This document shows, piece after piece, positions 1 to 9,135 of a stretch of 64,000 nt of DNA. The stretch comes from Sulfitobacter sp043557345 (GTDB taxonomy: Bacteria > Pseudomonadota > Alphaproteobacteria > Rhodobacterales > Rhodobacteraceae). The notes under the pieces were generated by a model that did not search any database, was not told where the DNA came from, and was given only the letters and a program-made list of their open reading frames with translations. The position numbers and the translations under genes were made by a program. The stretch covers positions 372,001 through 436,000 of the forward strand of contig NZ_JBIFFV010000001.1 of assembly GCF_043557345.1 (NCBI RefSeq). Reading direction: 5' to 3'. The first letter of the stretch is position 1. Each line of letters opens with the position of its first letter.

Positions 1-1061
1 TTCCGGTCGGAAATCAGCTTTCCCACCAGTTGTGCCGTGTAGTTCACAATCGGCACGATACGTCCATAATTTAAGCGTGTCGGGCCAATGACACCCACGG
101 CGCCGATCACCTTACGATCAGCGTTCATATAAGGGGAAACGACCAGAGAGGAACCCGAAAGTGAGAAAAGTTTGTTTTCCGAGCCGATAAAAATGCGCAC
201 ACCGTCCCCATCTTCGGCCAGTTCGAGGAATTCGGCAATGTCCCGCTTGCGCTCAAGATCGTCGAAAAGGCTTCGGATGCGCTCAAGGTCCTCGGCCTCC
301 GCCTCCCCGCCCAGCAGATTCGAGCGGCCGCGCACGATCAAACGCTCTGAATGCTCCCCTTCCGCGTCCCACAGCACCGCCCCGCTTTCGACAAGCTGCT
401 GCGCCAGAACGTCGATCTCCTGACGGCGCTTGGCGATCTCTTGCTTGATGCTGCGTTGCAATTCGCTGAGGGTTTTGCCTTCGACGAAAGCATTCAGGAA
501 GTTCGCCGCCTCACGCATCGAACTGGGGGTCTGCCCGGGTGGCGGCGTGAACAGTCGATTTTCTACATGACCATCGGAGAAAACAAGCACGACCAAGGCT
601 CTATCAGGCGAAAGAGAGACGAACTCGATATGTTTGATCGGCGCTTCGTGTTTCGGCGTCAACACGAGGGAGGCGCCATGGGTGACACCTGACAGGGCCG
701 AGCCGATCCGATCCAGAAGCCCGCCGACATCAGAGGAGTTATTGCCCAGTGTCGCGTCGATCTTTTCGCGGTCAAGCTCCGTCGGATCGCCGATCTCGAT
801 CATTCCATCGACGAACATCCGCAGCCCCAATTGCGTTGGAATGCGCCCGGCTGAAACATGGGGGCTGTCGAGCAGCCCCATATACTCGAGATCCTGCATC
901 ACATTGCGGATCGTCGCCGCCGAAACCTTCTCACTGAAGTCCCGTGTCAGCGTGCGTGACCCCACCGGATCGCCACTTTCCAGATAGCCTTCGACCACCC
1001 GGCGAAACACTTCGCGGGATCGGTCGTTCATGTCTTTCAGCAATTCAGGCGTGTTTTTCAT
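1..1061 (-). CDS. hrcA: Heat-inducible transcription repressor HrcA (3' end cut by window edge)
   Basis: HrcA represses groESL-type chaperone operons by binding the CIRCE operator. Translating the minus strand from the ATG at 1059-1061 gives 353 residues to the left edge. The first about 80 residues form the winged-helix DNA-binding region (DPVGSRTLTRDF, then SAATIRNVMQDLE), followed by the GAF-like region typical of the family. HrcA is usually about 350 residues, so only a few C-terminal residues are missing. It is divergent from rph with a 110-bp gap. No CIRCE inverted repeat was seen in that gap, so autoregulation is not supported here. In this group grpE usually follows hrcA and would lie left of the window (inference). 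Confidence 0.95.
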   Translation of the reverse strand, partial: MKNTPELLKDMNDRSREVFRRVVEGYLESGDPVGSRTLTRDFSEKVSAATIRNVMQDLEYMGLLDSPHVSAGRIPTQLGLRMFVDGMIEIGDPTELDREKIDATLGNNSSDVGGLLDRIGSALSGVTHGASLVLTPKHEAPIKHIEFVSLSPDRALVVLVFSDGHVENRLFTPPPGQTPSSMREAANFLNAFVEGKTLSELQRSIKQEIAKRRQEIDVLAQQLVESGAVLWDAEGEHSERLIVRGRSNLLGGEAEAEDLERIRSLFDDLERKRDIAEFLELAEDGDGVRIFIGSENKLFSLSGSSLVVSPYMNADRKVIGAVGVIGPTRLNYGRIVPIVNYTAQLVGKLISDR

Positions 1062-1171
1062 CGGTGCTCGCTCTCTTGTCTAATAAAGGTACAAGCCGGG
1101 CAAACGTCAATCGGGGTTGCATCAAAGCCTTGTGGGGCGGTATCCCAGGGCAACATCAAAAAGGATATGTC

Positions 1172-1885
1172 ATGCGTCCCTCTGGCCGGAAACTCGATGA
1201 AATGCGCGCCGTCTCGATCGAGACAGATTTCACCAAACATGCCGAAGGGTCGGCCCTGATCAAGATGGGCGATACCCATGTGCTCTGCACCGCGACGATC
1301 GAAGACCGCGTGCCGCCCTTCATCAAAGGCTCCGGTCTGGGCTGGGTCACCGCGGAGTATGGCATGTTGCCCCGCGCCACCAACACGCGGATGCGCCGTG
1401 AAGCTGCATCAGGCAAGCAAGGGGGCCGCACGGTCGAGATCCAGCGCCTGATCGGGCGCGCCCTGCGCGCCGGCGTTGACCGCTCCGCTTTGGGCGAGCG
1501 TCAGATCACCGTCGATTGTGACGTGTTGCAAGCCGATGGCGGCACCCGCTGCGCGTCGATCACCGGCGGTTGGATCGCGCTGCGTCTGGCGGTGAACAAG
1601 CTGATGAAAGCGGGCGATGTCGTCTCTGACCCGCTGGTCGATCCGGTCGCGGCGGTTAGCTGCGGCATCTACGCAGGCCAGCCGGTGCTCGATCTCGACT
1701 ACCCCGAGGATTCCGAGGCGGGCGTCGATGGCAACTTCATCATGACCGGATCCGGCAAGCTGATCGAAGTGCAGATGAGCGCCGAAGGCTCTACCTACAC
1801 GCGCGATCAGATGAACCAGCTGATGGACCTGGCCGAAAAAGGGGTCGGCGAACTGGCCTCCATCCAAAAATCGGTTACCGCATGA
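1172..1885 (+). CDS. rph: Ribonuclease PH
   Basis: A 237-residue phosphate-dependent 3'-5' exoribonuclease that trims tRNA 3' ends. The family motifs GGRTVEIQRLIGRALR and DLDYPEDSEAGVD (the latter containing the catalytic acidic residues) are visible, and the length matches the family. The frame stays open upstream, but the ATG at 1172 (MRPSGRK...) is preceded by AAGGAT and matches the usual RNase PH N-terminus, so I use that start. The TGA overlaps the ATG of rdgB (ATGA), which suggests translational coupling in an rph-rdgB-hemW operon. Confidence 0.96.
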   Translation: MRPSGRKLDEMRAVSIETDFTKHAEGSALIKMGDTHVLCTATIEDRVPPFIKGSGLGWVTAEYGMLPRATNTRMRREAASGKQGGRTVEIQRLIGRALRAGVDRSALGERQITVDCDVLQADGGTRCASITGGWIALRLAVNKLMKAGDVVSDPLVDPVAAVSCGIYAGQPVLDLDYPEDSEAGVDGNFIMTGSGKLIEVQMSAEGSTYTRDQMNQLMDLAEKGVGELASIQKSVTA

Positions 1886-2493
1886 CGCGCAAGTTCACCG
1901 AAAATCGCATTCTCATCGCTACCCACAACGCGGGCAAACTGGCGGAAATGCGTCAACTCTTCGCCCCCCACGGGGTCGAGGTGGTCGGCGCGGCAGAGAT
2001 GAACCTGCCCGAACCGGAAGAGACTGAGACAACTTTCGTCGGCAATGCCCGCATCAAAGCCCATGCCGCCGCAAAGGCGACCGGCCTGCCCGCGCTCGCC
2101 GACGATTCCGGCATCGAGGTCGAAGCGCTCGACAATGCGCCCGGCGTCTATACCGCCGATTGGGCCGAAACAGAGAATGGCCGCGACTTTGTCATGGCCA
2201 TGACCAAAACGCGCAACCTGCTGGAAGAAAAGAACGCCCCCCACCCCCGCCGTGCCCGTTTCTGCGCGACGCTGGTACTGGCATGGCCCGATGGTCATGA
2301 CGAAGTCTTCGCGGGCAAGGTGAACGGCACGCTGGTTTGGCCGATGCGCGGCGAACAGGGCCACGGCTATGACCCAATGTTTCAACCTGATGGCCATGAA
2401 GTCACCTTTGCCGAAATGGACGCCGAGCAAAAGAACAGCATCAGCCACCGCGCCGATGCCTTTGCGAAACTGATTGCGGGCTGTTTTGGCTGA
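1882..2493 (+). CDS. rdgB: dITP/XTP pyrophosphatase (non-canonical purine NTP hydrolase)
   Basis: A 203-residue Ham1/RdgB-family enzyme that converts dITP, ITP and XTP to monophosphates, keeping deaminated purines out of DNA and RNA. The substrate and metal motifs are present: ATHNAGK near the N-terminus, LADDSGIEVEAL in the middle, GHGYDPMF, and SHRADA near the end. It overlaps rph by 4 bp at its start and hemW at its end, consistent with one operon. Confidence 0.96.
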   Translation: MTRKFTENRILIATHNAGKLAEMRQLFAPHGVEVVGAAEMNLPEPEETETTFVGNARIKAHAAAKATGLPALADDSGIEVEALDNAPGVYTADWAETENGRDFVMAMTKTRNLLEEKNAPHPRRARFCATLVLAWPDGHDEVFAGKVNGTLVWPMRGEQGHGYDPMFQPDGHEVTFAEMDAEQKNSISHRADAFAKLIAGCFG

Positions 2494-3640
2494 AGATTGG
2501 CAACAGGGCGGCTTCGGCCTTTATATCCATTGGCCATTTTGCGAGGCGAAATGTCCCTATTGCGACTTTAACAGCCACGTTAGCCGCCAGATCGACCAAG
2601 CCGCTTGGCGGGATGCCTATCTTGCCGAGCTTCAGCGCGCTGCCGATGAGACACCGGGCCGCGTACTAAACGCGGTCTTCTTCGGCGGCGGCACGCCCAG
2701 CCTGATGGATCCCGATGTCGTTGAAGATATCATCAGCGCGATCCGGCGCCATTGGCCTACGGCGAACGATTTGGAAATCACCCTCGAAGCCAATCCCGGC
2801 TCGGTCGAAGCCGGCCGCTTCGCCGCCTATCGGCAGGCTGGTGTGTCCCGCGTTTCAATGGGCATTCAAGCACTGAACGATCCAGACCTCAAACGTTTGG
2901 GCCGCCTGCATTCGGCGAAAGAAGCGATGACTGCTTTCGACATCGCCCGTAATACCTTCGACCGTGTCAGCTTCGATCTGATATACGGGCGGCAGGACCA
3001 ATCCGCCGCGGATTGGGAAGCCGAGTTAAAACAGGCTTTATCACTCGCGATAGACCATATTTCGCTCTATCAGCTTACGATCGAACAGGGCACCGCCTTT
3101 GGCGATCGCTACGCCCGTGGGAAACTACGCGGCCTGCCCAACGAAGATCTCGGCGCGGATATGTTCACCCTGACCCAAGGCATTTGCAATGACATGGGCA
3201 TGCCCGCTTACGAGGTGTCGAACCACGCCCGGGATGGCGCCCAATCGCGTCACAACCTGATCTATTGGCGCTATGGTGACTATATCGGGATCGGTCCCGG
3301 CGCCCATGGGCGGCTGACGCTAAACGGTGAGAAACTCGCGACGGTTGCCTATAGCAATCCACAGCGGTGGCTCGACGGTGTCGCAAAAGGCGAAGCGGAG
3401 AAACCCCGAACCGCCCTGAACCGTAGCGAACAGGCGACCGAGTTTCTCCTCATGGGCTTGCGCCTTAAGGAAGGCGTCGACCTCGCCCGCTACGCCGACA
3501 TTGCCGGGCATGAAATTGACGACAAAGCCGTCAAACACCTGCAAGAGATCGGCATGGCAACACGCGTGAAAGACAGATTAATCGTTTCAGATCAGGGCGT
3601 TATACTCCTAAACGCCGTGATCGAAACGCTTCTGCCTTAA
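2474..3640 (+). CDS. hemW: HemW, radical SAM haem chaperone (formerly HemN-like)
   Basis: A radical SAM protein of about 388 residues. The CEAKCPYCDF motif carries the three cysteines for the 4Fe-4S cluster, followed by FFGGGTPSLM (SAM-binding glycines) and GIGPGAHGR. HemW is related to oxygen-independent coproporphyrinogen oxidase but acts as a haem-delivery protein; its length and motif spacing fit HemW rather than HemN. No ATG precedes the conserved region. A TTG at 2474 or at 2486 must be the start, both inside the end of rdgB. The stop overlaps the convergent parB stop. Confidence 0.92.
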   Translation: MRAVLAEDWQQGGFGLYIHWPFCEAKCPYCDFNSHVSRQIDQAAWRDAYLAELQRAADETPGRVLNAVFFGGGTPSLMDPDVVEDIISAIRRHWPTANDLEITLEANPGSVEAGRFAAYRQAGVSRVSMGIQALNDPDLKRLGRLHSAKEAMTAFDIARNTFDRVSFDLIYGRQDQSAADWEAELKQALSLAIDHISLYQLTIEQGTAFGDRYARGKLRGLPNEDLGADMFTLTQGICNDMGMPAYEVSNHARDGAQSRHNLIYWRYGDYIGIGPGAHGRLTLNGEKLATVAYSNPQRWLDGVAKGEAEKPRTALNRSEQATEFLLMGLRLKEGVDLARYADIAGHEIDDKAVKHLQEIGMATRVKDRLIVSDQGVILLNAVIETLLP

Positions 3641-4536
3641 GATCCACCCAGCAAGCGGCAAATCTCATCCAACTGGTCAAGCGTGGTATAGTGCAAGGTC
3701 ACCTTACCTGCTTCCTGACCCGGTTTGTGGTCCAAACTGACCTTCATACCCAGGTTCGCTGACAGATCACCTTCAAGAGCCTGGGTATCGGCATCTTTCT
3801 CTGGACGTTGCGAGAGACGCTCTTTATTTACCATATTACCGCGCTCACCGGCCTGATCTTTCTTGACCAAAGCCTCGGTTGCGCGGACTGAAAGACCGCC
3901 CTTGATGACCTGTTGCGCAAGTTTCAGCGGATCCTTCGCTGGGATCAGTGCCCGCGCATGGCCCGCGCTCAACTCATTCTGGCGCACCATCTCTTGGACC
4001 GGATCTGGCAGGTTCAAAAGACGCAATAGGTTCGCAATATGGCTCCGGCTTTTGCCGAGCGCTTCGGCCATTTTTTCCTGTGTATGGCCAAACTTATCCA
4101 TCAACTGCCGATAACCCGCCGCCTCTTCGACCGAGTTCAGATCTGCCCGCTGAATGTTCTCGATGATCGCAACTTCGAGCACCTCGACATCGGTGAACTC
4201 GCGCACGATCACCGGAAGGCTATGGACCTTCGCAATCTGCGAGGCCCGCCAGCGCCGCTCGCCTGCAACGATCTCGAAATTGCCATCGGCCAGCGCCCGA
4301 ACGATCAGGGGCTGAATGACCCCCTTTTCCTTGATCGAGGCCGCAAGATCGTCAAGGTGCTCTTGCTCAAATCGCTTACGCGGCTGGTCCGGGTTCGGTT
4401 TGATCCGCTCGATCGGAACGAACTGCTCCGCCGCCGCGGCGCCCTTGGCGGCCACGCTCTCTGTTTCCGCTACATCTGCCATTAGGGCCGAAAGCCCCCG
4501 GCCGAGGCCCCGTTTCCGCTCTTGTTTGTCTGCCAT
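3637..4536 (-). CDS. parB: Chromosome-partitioning protein ParB
   Basis: A 299-residue ParB. It binds parS, loads and spreads as a CTP-dependent clamp, and works with ParA to segregate replication origins. The N-terminus has the usual RGLGRGLSALM ParA-contact segment. The CTP-binding motif GERRWRAS lies near residues 93-100, followed by the helix-turn-helix region (TQEKMAEALGKSRSHIANLL) and a C-terminal dimerisation domain. It is the last gene of mnmE-mnmG-rsmG-parA-parB, 12 bp after parA. Two parS sites lie about 1.4 and 3.3 kb upstream. Confidence 0.97.
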   Translation of the reverse strand: MADKQERKRGLGRGLSALMADVAETESVAAKGAAAAEQFVPIERIKPNPDQPRKRFEQEHLDDLAASIKEKGVIQPLIVRALADGNFEIVAGERRWRASQIAKVHSLPVIVREFTDVEVLEVAIIENIQRADLNSVEEAAGYRQLMDKFGHTQEKMAEALGKSRSHIANLLRLLNLPDPVQEMVRQNELSAGHARALIPAKDPLKLAQQVIKGGLSVRATEALVKKDQAGERGNMVNKERLSQRPEKDADTQALEGDLSANLGMKVSLDHKPGQEAGKVTLHYTTLDQLDEICRLLGGS

Positions 4537-4548
4537 ACTGCCACCTTA

Positions 4549-5346
4549 TTAACCATTGTTTTTTGTCAGCTCCGCCGCCAAATCGCGGTAGGCTTGTGCC
4601 CCTTTCGATGTGGGATCATAACTCAATACGGGCATGGCGAAGCTCGGTGCTTCGCTCACCCGAACATTACGCGGGATAACGGTCTGGAACACCAACTCAC
4701 CAAGGTTCGCCCGCGCGTCATTCTCAACCTGTTGCGAGAGATTGTTACGGCGATCATACATAGTAAGAAGAACGCCCTCAATCCGCAGGTCTTTATTCCC
4801 ACTCTGCCGAACCTCTCGTATCGTCAACATAAGCTGAGAGAGCCCCTCCAGCGCGAAAAACTCGCTCTGCAAGGGCACGAGAACAGAATGTGCCGCGATC
4901 ATCGCGTTTACGGTCAACAGGTTCAATGACGGAGGACAGTCGATTAGAATATAGTCAAATTGGAACGCGTCCATTTGCGTCTGCCGCAGTGCATCATGCA
5001 ACAAAAAGCTTCTCTTCTCATTGGAAAAGAGTTCGATATCCGCGGAACTAAGATCAACGGTCGCCGGAACGATTAGCAATCCATCCGTCTCTGTACGCTG
5101 AATTACGTCCTGCGGCAGGCTATCGTCCAGCAGCAGATCGTAGGTCGTAAATTCGCGGTCTTCAACCTCAATGCCCAGCCCCGTAGAAGCATTGCCTTGC
5201 GGGTCGAGGTCAACCACCAATATGCGCTTACCCGCCTCAGCAAGTGCGGCTGAAAGATTGATCGTCGTCGTCGTTTTCCCGACACCACCCTTCTGGTTCG
5301 CGATTGCGATAATTTTAGGTCCAGATGGACGAGAAAGGTCAGACAC
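4549..5346 (-). CDS. parA: Chromosome-partitioning ATPase ParA (Soj)
   Basis: A 265-residue MinD/ParA-type ATPase that forms the nucleoid-bound gradient used by ParB-parS complexes. The deviant Walker A box NQKGGVGKTTTTINL lies at about residues 18-32, the A' box DLDPQGNASTGLG follows, and the Walker B region is YILIDCPPSL. It overlaps rsmG by 8 bp, so translation is probably coupled. Length and operon position are standard for chromosomal parA. Confidence 0.97.
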   Translation of the reverse strand: MSDLSRPSGPKIIAIANQKGGVGKTTTTINLSAALAEAGKRILVVDLDPQGNASTGLGIEVEDREFTTYDLLLDDSLPQDVIQRTETDGLLIVPATVDLSSADIELFSNEKRSFLLHDALRQTQMDAFQFDYILIDCPPSLNLLTVNAMIAAHSVLVPLQSEFFALEGLSQLMLTIREVRQSGNKDLRIEGVLLTMYDRRNNLSQQVENDARANLGELVFQTVIPRNVRVSEAPSFAMPVLSYDPTSKGAQAYRDLAAELTKNNG

Positions 5347-5944
5347 GGGCGATATCCTTAATCTTTAGAATGGCAGCCTCGGGATTGGTCTGAGAGGGTA
5401 CCGATTCGAGGCCGTAAGTCCAACCCAGCCGCGCCTCTGCGTCCTCCCTCTGCCAACTCTGACCTTTCGGAAAAAGGGCGGTACCTTCGGGCTTGAGATG
5501 CAATTCGGCGAACCCTAATAGCTTTGTCAAATCAGCCAAGGCACGCGCTGACAGGACGTCGGCATTTAGGCTTTTTATTTCCTCAATCCGCTCATTTTTT
5601 ACAGAGGCCTCTAGTTTCAGCTCTCGAATGGCAGTCCGTAGGAATGCGCATTTCCGCTGGTCACTCTCCACCAAAGTAACGTCGAAATGTCGTTCCTCTT
5701 GGTTAAGGATCGAAACGACAATTCCGGGAAACCCCCCGCCGCTACCGAGGTCTACCCACACGCCGCTGCCTTCGGAAAGCTTGAAGACCTGAACGGAATC
5801 TACAATGTGACGCGTCCAAAGGTCGCCCAAGCTACTCTTAGAAACTAAGTTTATCCTCGGGTTCCATTTCCGAACAAGCTCCGCAAAGGCTTCGAGCTTT
5901 TCAAATGTTTCACGTGAAACATCGAGTTTACTCAATTCTCTCAT
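5339..5944 (-). CDS. rsmG: 16S rRNA (guanine-527-N7)-methyltransferase RsmG (GidB)
   Basis: A 201-residue SAM-dependent methyltransferase acting on G527 of 16S rRNA. The SAM-binding motif VDLGSGGGFPG lies at about residues 63-73, after the typical N-terminal helical region (KWNPRINLVSKSS). Its start overlaps the end of mnmG by 4 bp. A perfect parS palindrome (5906-5921) encodes residues DVSRET at the N-terminus. Base composition is visibly lower in GC than in genes further from this operon. Confidence 0.96.
   Translation of the reverse strand: MRELSKLDVSRETFEKLEAFAELVRKWNPRINLVSKSSLGDLWTRHIVDSVQVFKLSEGSGVWVDLGSGGGFPGIVVSILNQEERHFDVTLVESDQRKCAFLRTAIRELKLEASVKNERIEEIKSLNADVLSARALADLTKLLGFAELHLKPEGTALFPKGQSWQREDAEARLGWTYGLESVPSQTNPEAAILKIKDIARV
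5906..5921. promoter_or_regulatory. parS centromere site 1 (inside rsmG)
   Basis: TGTTTCACGTGAAACA is a perfect 16-bp palindrome and an exact match to the consensus ParB site. It lies in the 5' part of rsmG, about 5 kb from the proposed oriC and in the same operon as parA and parB. Confidence 0.96.
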
Positions 5945-7812
5945 GCTGTCTTTTTCCCGGCGCCTCTTTTAACCCGGGCCAGAATTAATGTGAGCGCAGC
6001 GGGCGTCATTCCATCGACACGTGCGGCCTGGGCCATCGTCTCGGGACGTGCAGCTGCGATCTTAGTTTTTAATTCATTTGAAAGCCCCGAAAGCGACTCG
6101 AAGGAGAAGTCGGCCGGAATGCGTACATTCTCGTCTTTCTTTAACAGATCAATCTCCTTCTGCTGCCTTACGATGTAGGTCGCATAGAGTGCGTCGCGCT
6201 CGAGCTGACGTCGAACCTCAACTGGGGTATCGCCTAAATCGGGATCGAGCGTGAGCAGGTCTTCGAACCTAACATCAGGGAATGCCAAGACCTGATAGCC
6301 ATTCCGCTTTGAACCGTCTTGATTGACATTGATCCCAACATTGGCAAGCTCTTTCGGGGTGTACTCCCTACTCTGCAGTCGTGTTTTCAGGGCACTTAGA
6401 CATGAAGTTTTCTCTTCAAAGAGCTGACGGCGAGTTTTAGAAACGCAACCCAACTTGATCGCAAGAGGCGTGAGACGCTGGTCAGCATTATCCGCCCGGA
6501 GTGACAAGCGGAACTCAGCGCGTGACGTAAACATCCGGTAGGGTTCTGTGACCCCACGCGTCGTCAGATCGTCGATCATGACGCCGATATAGCTCTCGGA
6601 CCTAGTGAAGGTTACCGGATCTCGGCCCTGGGCGTGAAGCGCTGCATTCAGGCCGGCGACCAGCCCCTGCGCTGCGGCTTCTTCATAGCCGGTGGTGCCA
6701 TTGATCTGTCCTGCGAGATACAGGCCGGGAACTGTACGGACCGCAAGGGTCGATGCAAGCGCCCGCGGGTCGATATAGTCATATTCGATCGCGTAGCCAG
6801 GTTGCAAAATGACTGCGTTTTCAAGGCCGACCATGCTCCGAACATAGGCTTCTTGTACGTCTGCTGGAAGGGAGGTCGAAATACCATTGGGATAGACCGT
6901 ATGGTCATCCGCACCTTCAGGTTCCAAAAATACCTGGTGCGAGTCTTTATCCGCAAATCGCACGACTTTGTCTTCGATAGAAGGACAGTATCGCGGGCCT
7001 ACCCCGTCAATATGCCCGCCATACATCGCAGACCGTTCGAGATTTTCTCGGATAATCTGGTGGGTTTTTTCGTTGGTATGCGTAATACCGCAGACGACTT
7101 GGGGTGCGGATACGCTATCAGATAGGAATGAAAACAAGACGGGATCATCATCGCCCGGCTGTTCTTCTAGGATATCCCAGTTGATCGTTCGCCCATCAAG
7201 ACGCGGGGGCGTGCCAGTTTTCAACCTACCCATCGGAAGGCTAAAGGAGTCGATGCGTTCGGCAAGTTTAACCGAGGCTTTATCGCCCATACGGCCGCCT
7301 TGCTGCGACCTATCTCCGATATGAATGACGCCCCGGAGGAATGTCCCTGTTGTGAGAACCACCGAGGATGCGGTAATCGATGAACCGTCAGCCAAGACTA
7401 CGCCTGTAACGGTATCACCATCCATCTCAAAATCGACGACCTCGCCCTCAATGATATCGAGGTCAGATTGCGCTTCAATCTCGCGCAGCATTTCTGTGCG
7501 ATAAATCTTCCGATCAGCCTGCGCACGCGGTCCCTGCACAGCCGGACCTTTCCGACGGTTTAATAGACGGAATTGAATGCCCGCTTCATCTGCGACGCGC
7601 CCCATGACGCCATCCATCGCGTCAATTTCCCGGACCAAGTGACCCTTCCCCAGTCCTCCGATTGCAGGATTGCAGGACATGACGCCGATTCCATCACGAC
7701 TCATGGTAACGAGCGCCGTTCGTGCTCCTAGCCGCGCCGAGGCATGGGCCGCCTCTGCGCCGGCATGGCCGCCGCCGATCACGATCACATCAAAATGTTT
7801 CACGTGAAACAC
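5941..7812 (-). CDS. mnmG: tRNA uridine 5-carboxymethylaminomethyl modification enzyme MnmG (GidA)
   Basis: A 623-residue FAD protein that, with MnmE, installs cmnm5U at wobble uridine 34. The N-terminal FAD motif VIGGGHAGAEAAHASAR is at about residues 11-27. The second family signature is NGTTGYEEAAAQGLVAGLNAA, and the C-terminal tRNA-binding region follows. The first codons after ATG (FHVKH) are read from a perfect parS palindrome at 7796-7811. It lies 4 bp after mnmE and overlaps rsmG by 4 bp. The sampled GC content is well below that of flanking genes. Confidence 0.97.
   Translation of the reverse strand: MFHVKHFDVIVIGGGHAGAEAAHASARLGARTALVTMSRDGIGVMSCNPAIGGLGKGHLVREIDAMDGVMGRVADEAGIQFRLLNRRKGPAVQGPRAQADRKIYRTEMLREIEAQSDLDIIEGEVVDFEMDGDTVTGVVLADGSSITASSVVLTTGTFLRGVIHIGDRSQQGGRMGDKASVKLAERIDSFSLPMGRLKTGTPPRLDGRTINWDILEEQPGDDDPVLFSFLSDSVSAPQVVCGITHTNEKTHQIIRENLERSAMYGGHIDGVGPRYCPSIEDKVVRFADKDSHQVFLEPEGADDHTVYPNGISTSLPADVQEAYVRSMVGLENAVILQPGYAIEYDYIDPRALASTLAVRTVPGLYLAGQINGTTGYEEAAAQGLVAGLNAALHAQGRDPVTFTRSESYIGVMIDDLTTRGVTEPYRMFTSRAEFRLSLRADNADQRLTPLAIKLGCVSKTRRQLFEEKTSCLSALKTRLQSREYTPKELANVGINVNQDGSKRNGYQVLAFPDVRFEDLLTLDPDLGDTPVEVRRQLERDALYATYIVRQQKEIDLLKKDENVRIPADFSFESLSGLSNELKTKIAAARPETMAQAARVDGMTPAALTLILARVKRGAGKKTA
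7796..7811. promoter_or_regulatory. parS centromere site 2 (at the start of mnmG)
   Basis: A second exact TGTTTCACGTGAAACA palindrome, 1,890 bp from site 1. It overlaps codons 1-6 of mnmG (ATG TTT CAC GTG AAA CA), in a different reading frame from the copy in rsmG. Confidence 0.96.
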
Positions 7813-7816
7813 TCCA

Positions 7817-9103
7817 TCATTTACCTACGCAAAAGCTGGTGAAGATTTCATCCAGCAGGTTCTCGACGTCTATGCGGCCAACTAGAGTTTCCAATGCGCG
7901 GATCGCAAATCGAAGCTCCGCGGCAGCCAAATCATAGAAATCCGGTCCCCGAGTCAGGATAACATCTACTTCAGCCAAACACGAGACGGCTTGCTGCAAA
8001 GCGACGCGATGCCGCTCATGGGTGGCCAATCCGATGGCTGAACTGCGTTCCGAGAGCGTAGATTGGATGCGGTCAATAAGGTCTGACACGCCCTGCCCGG
8101 TCTTCCCTGAGATACCATTCGCAGCAATACCAAGGAGATCTGCTTTAGGCTGAAGAACGATATCCCCTTCATGCGGCGTAAGGACCAGCGTCTCATCTGG
8201 TGCGGCAAGGAACACCCGCAGATCCGCCGCTTCGGCGCGTTCAATTGCGCGCTCGATCCCGATGGTTTCGACTTTATCTTCGCTCTCTCGGAGGCCCGCC
8301 GTATCCAACAGGGTGACCGGCAGCCCGCCGAGGTCCATCCGAACTTCGATTACATCGCGGGTGGTGCCCGCGATTTCGGAGGTGATCGCCGCGTCGCGAC
8401 CGGCGAGCGCATTCAAGAGCGTCGATTTACCCGCATTTGGTGCGCCAATGATGGCGACTTCAAAGCCATTTCGAACCCGTTCGGCGACATAGGTGCCTTG
8501 TGCTTCTGCCCGCAATGCCTTGCCGACCTTCGAGAGCAGCGCCGTCACTTCGGGGGTGACATCGACGGGCACTTCTTCATCCGCGAAGTCGATCGTGGCT
8601 TCCAGAAGCGCAGCGGCGCGGATCAGGTCTTTCCGCCATTCTTCGACGCGCGCGCCAAGGTAGCCAGACAATACGCGAAGCGCTTGCTTTCGCTGGGCTT
8701 CTGTTTCGGCCTCAATGAGATCTGCCAGCCCTTCAACCTGCGCGAGGTCGAGCTTTTCATTCTCCAGCGCGCGGCGGGTGAATTCCCCCGCTTCTGCCAT
8801 CCGAGCTTCGGGGAAGGTCGACAGCAGCGAAAGCATTGCCCGCATCACGGCAATGGAGCCATGCAGTTGAAATTCGACAACATCTTCGCCGGTGAAGGAG
8901 TTCGGCCCGGGGAAACTCAGGACCAGCGCTTGGTCGATCACCTCTCCGCCCGTGCCGCGGAGATTACGCAACACGCTTTCGCGCCCTTCAGGGCGTTTCC
9001 CGGTAATATCTTGCGCGATCACGAAGGCCTGCGGGCCGGAAATGCGGACTACCGCAACCCCGGCACGGCCCGGCGCTGACGCTTGGGCGAATATCGTGTC
9101 CAT
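7817..9103 (-). CDS. mnmE: tRNA modification GTPase MnmE (TrmE)
   Basis: A 428-residue GTPase, partner of MnmG. The N-terminal tetrahydrofolate-binding domain (TIFAQASAPGRAGVAVVRIS) is followed by a helical domain and an inserted G domain with GAPNAGKSTLLNAL (G1), GTTRDV (G2) and DTAGLRE (G3). The protein ends in the catalytic C-terminal FCVGK motif. It is the first gene of the operon that continues into mnmG, rsmG, parA and parB. An AT-rich palindrome (GTTATTATTTAATAAC, 9120-9135) lies just upstream, between rho and this start. Confidence 0.96.
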   Translation of the reverse strand: MDTIFAQASAPGRAGVAVVRISGPQAFVIAQDITGKRPEGRESVLRNLRGTGGEVIDQALVLSFPGPNSFTGEDVVEFQLHGSIAVMRAMLSLLSTFPEARMAEAGEFTRRALENEKLDLAQVEGLADLIEAETEAQRKQALRVLSGYLGARVEEWRKDLIRAAALLEATIDFADEEVPVDVTPEVTALLSKVGKALRAEAQGTYVAERVRNGFEVAIIGAPNAGKSTLLNALAGRDAAITSEIAGTTRDVIEVRMDLGGLPVTLLDTAGLRESEDKVETIGIERAIERAEAADLRVFLAAPDETLVLTPHEGDIVLQPKADLLGIAANGISGKTGQGVSDLIDRIQSTLSERSSAIGLATHERHRVALQQAVSCLAEVDVILTRGPDFYDLAAAELRFAIRALETLVGRIDVENLLDEIFTSFCVGK

Positions 9104-9135
9104 ATTTCACTAACCTATTGTTATTATTTAATAAC

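Noticed and set aside
1062..1171. A CIRCE operator between hrcA and rph.
   Set aside because: I looked for TTAGCACTC-N9-GAGTGCTAA and found only a short GGTGCTCGCTCTC stretch, which does not form the inverted repeat.
9120..9135. The palindrome GTTATTATTTAATAAC after rho as a rho terminator.
   Set aside because: The stem is AT-only and short and has no following T-run on the minus strand; it may instead belong to the mnmE promoter region.
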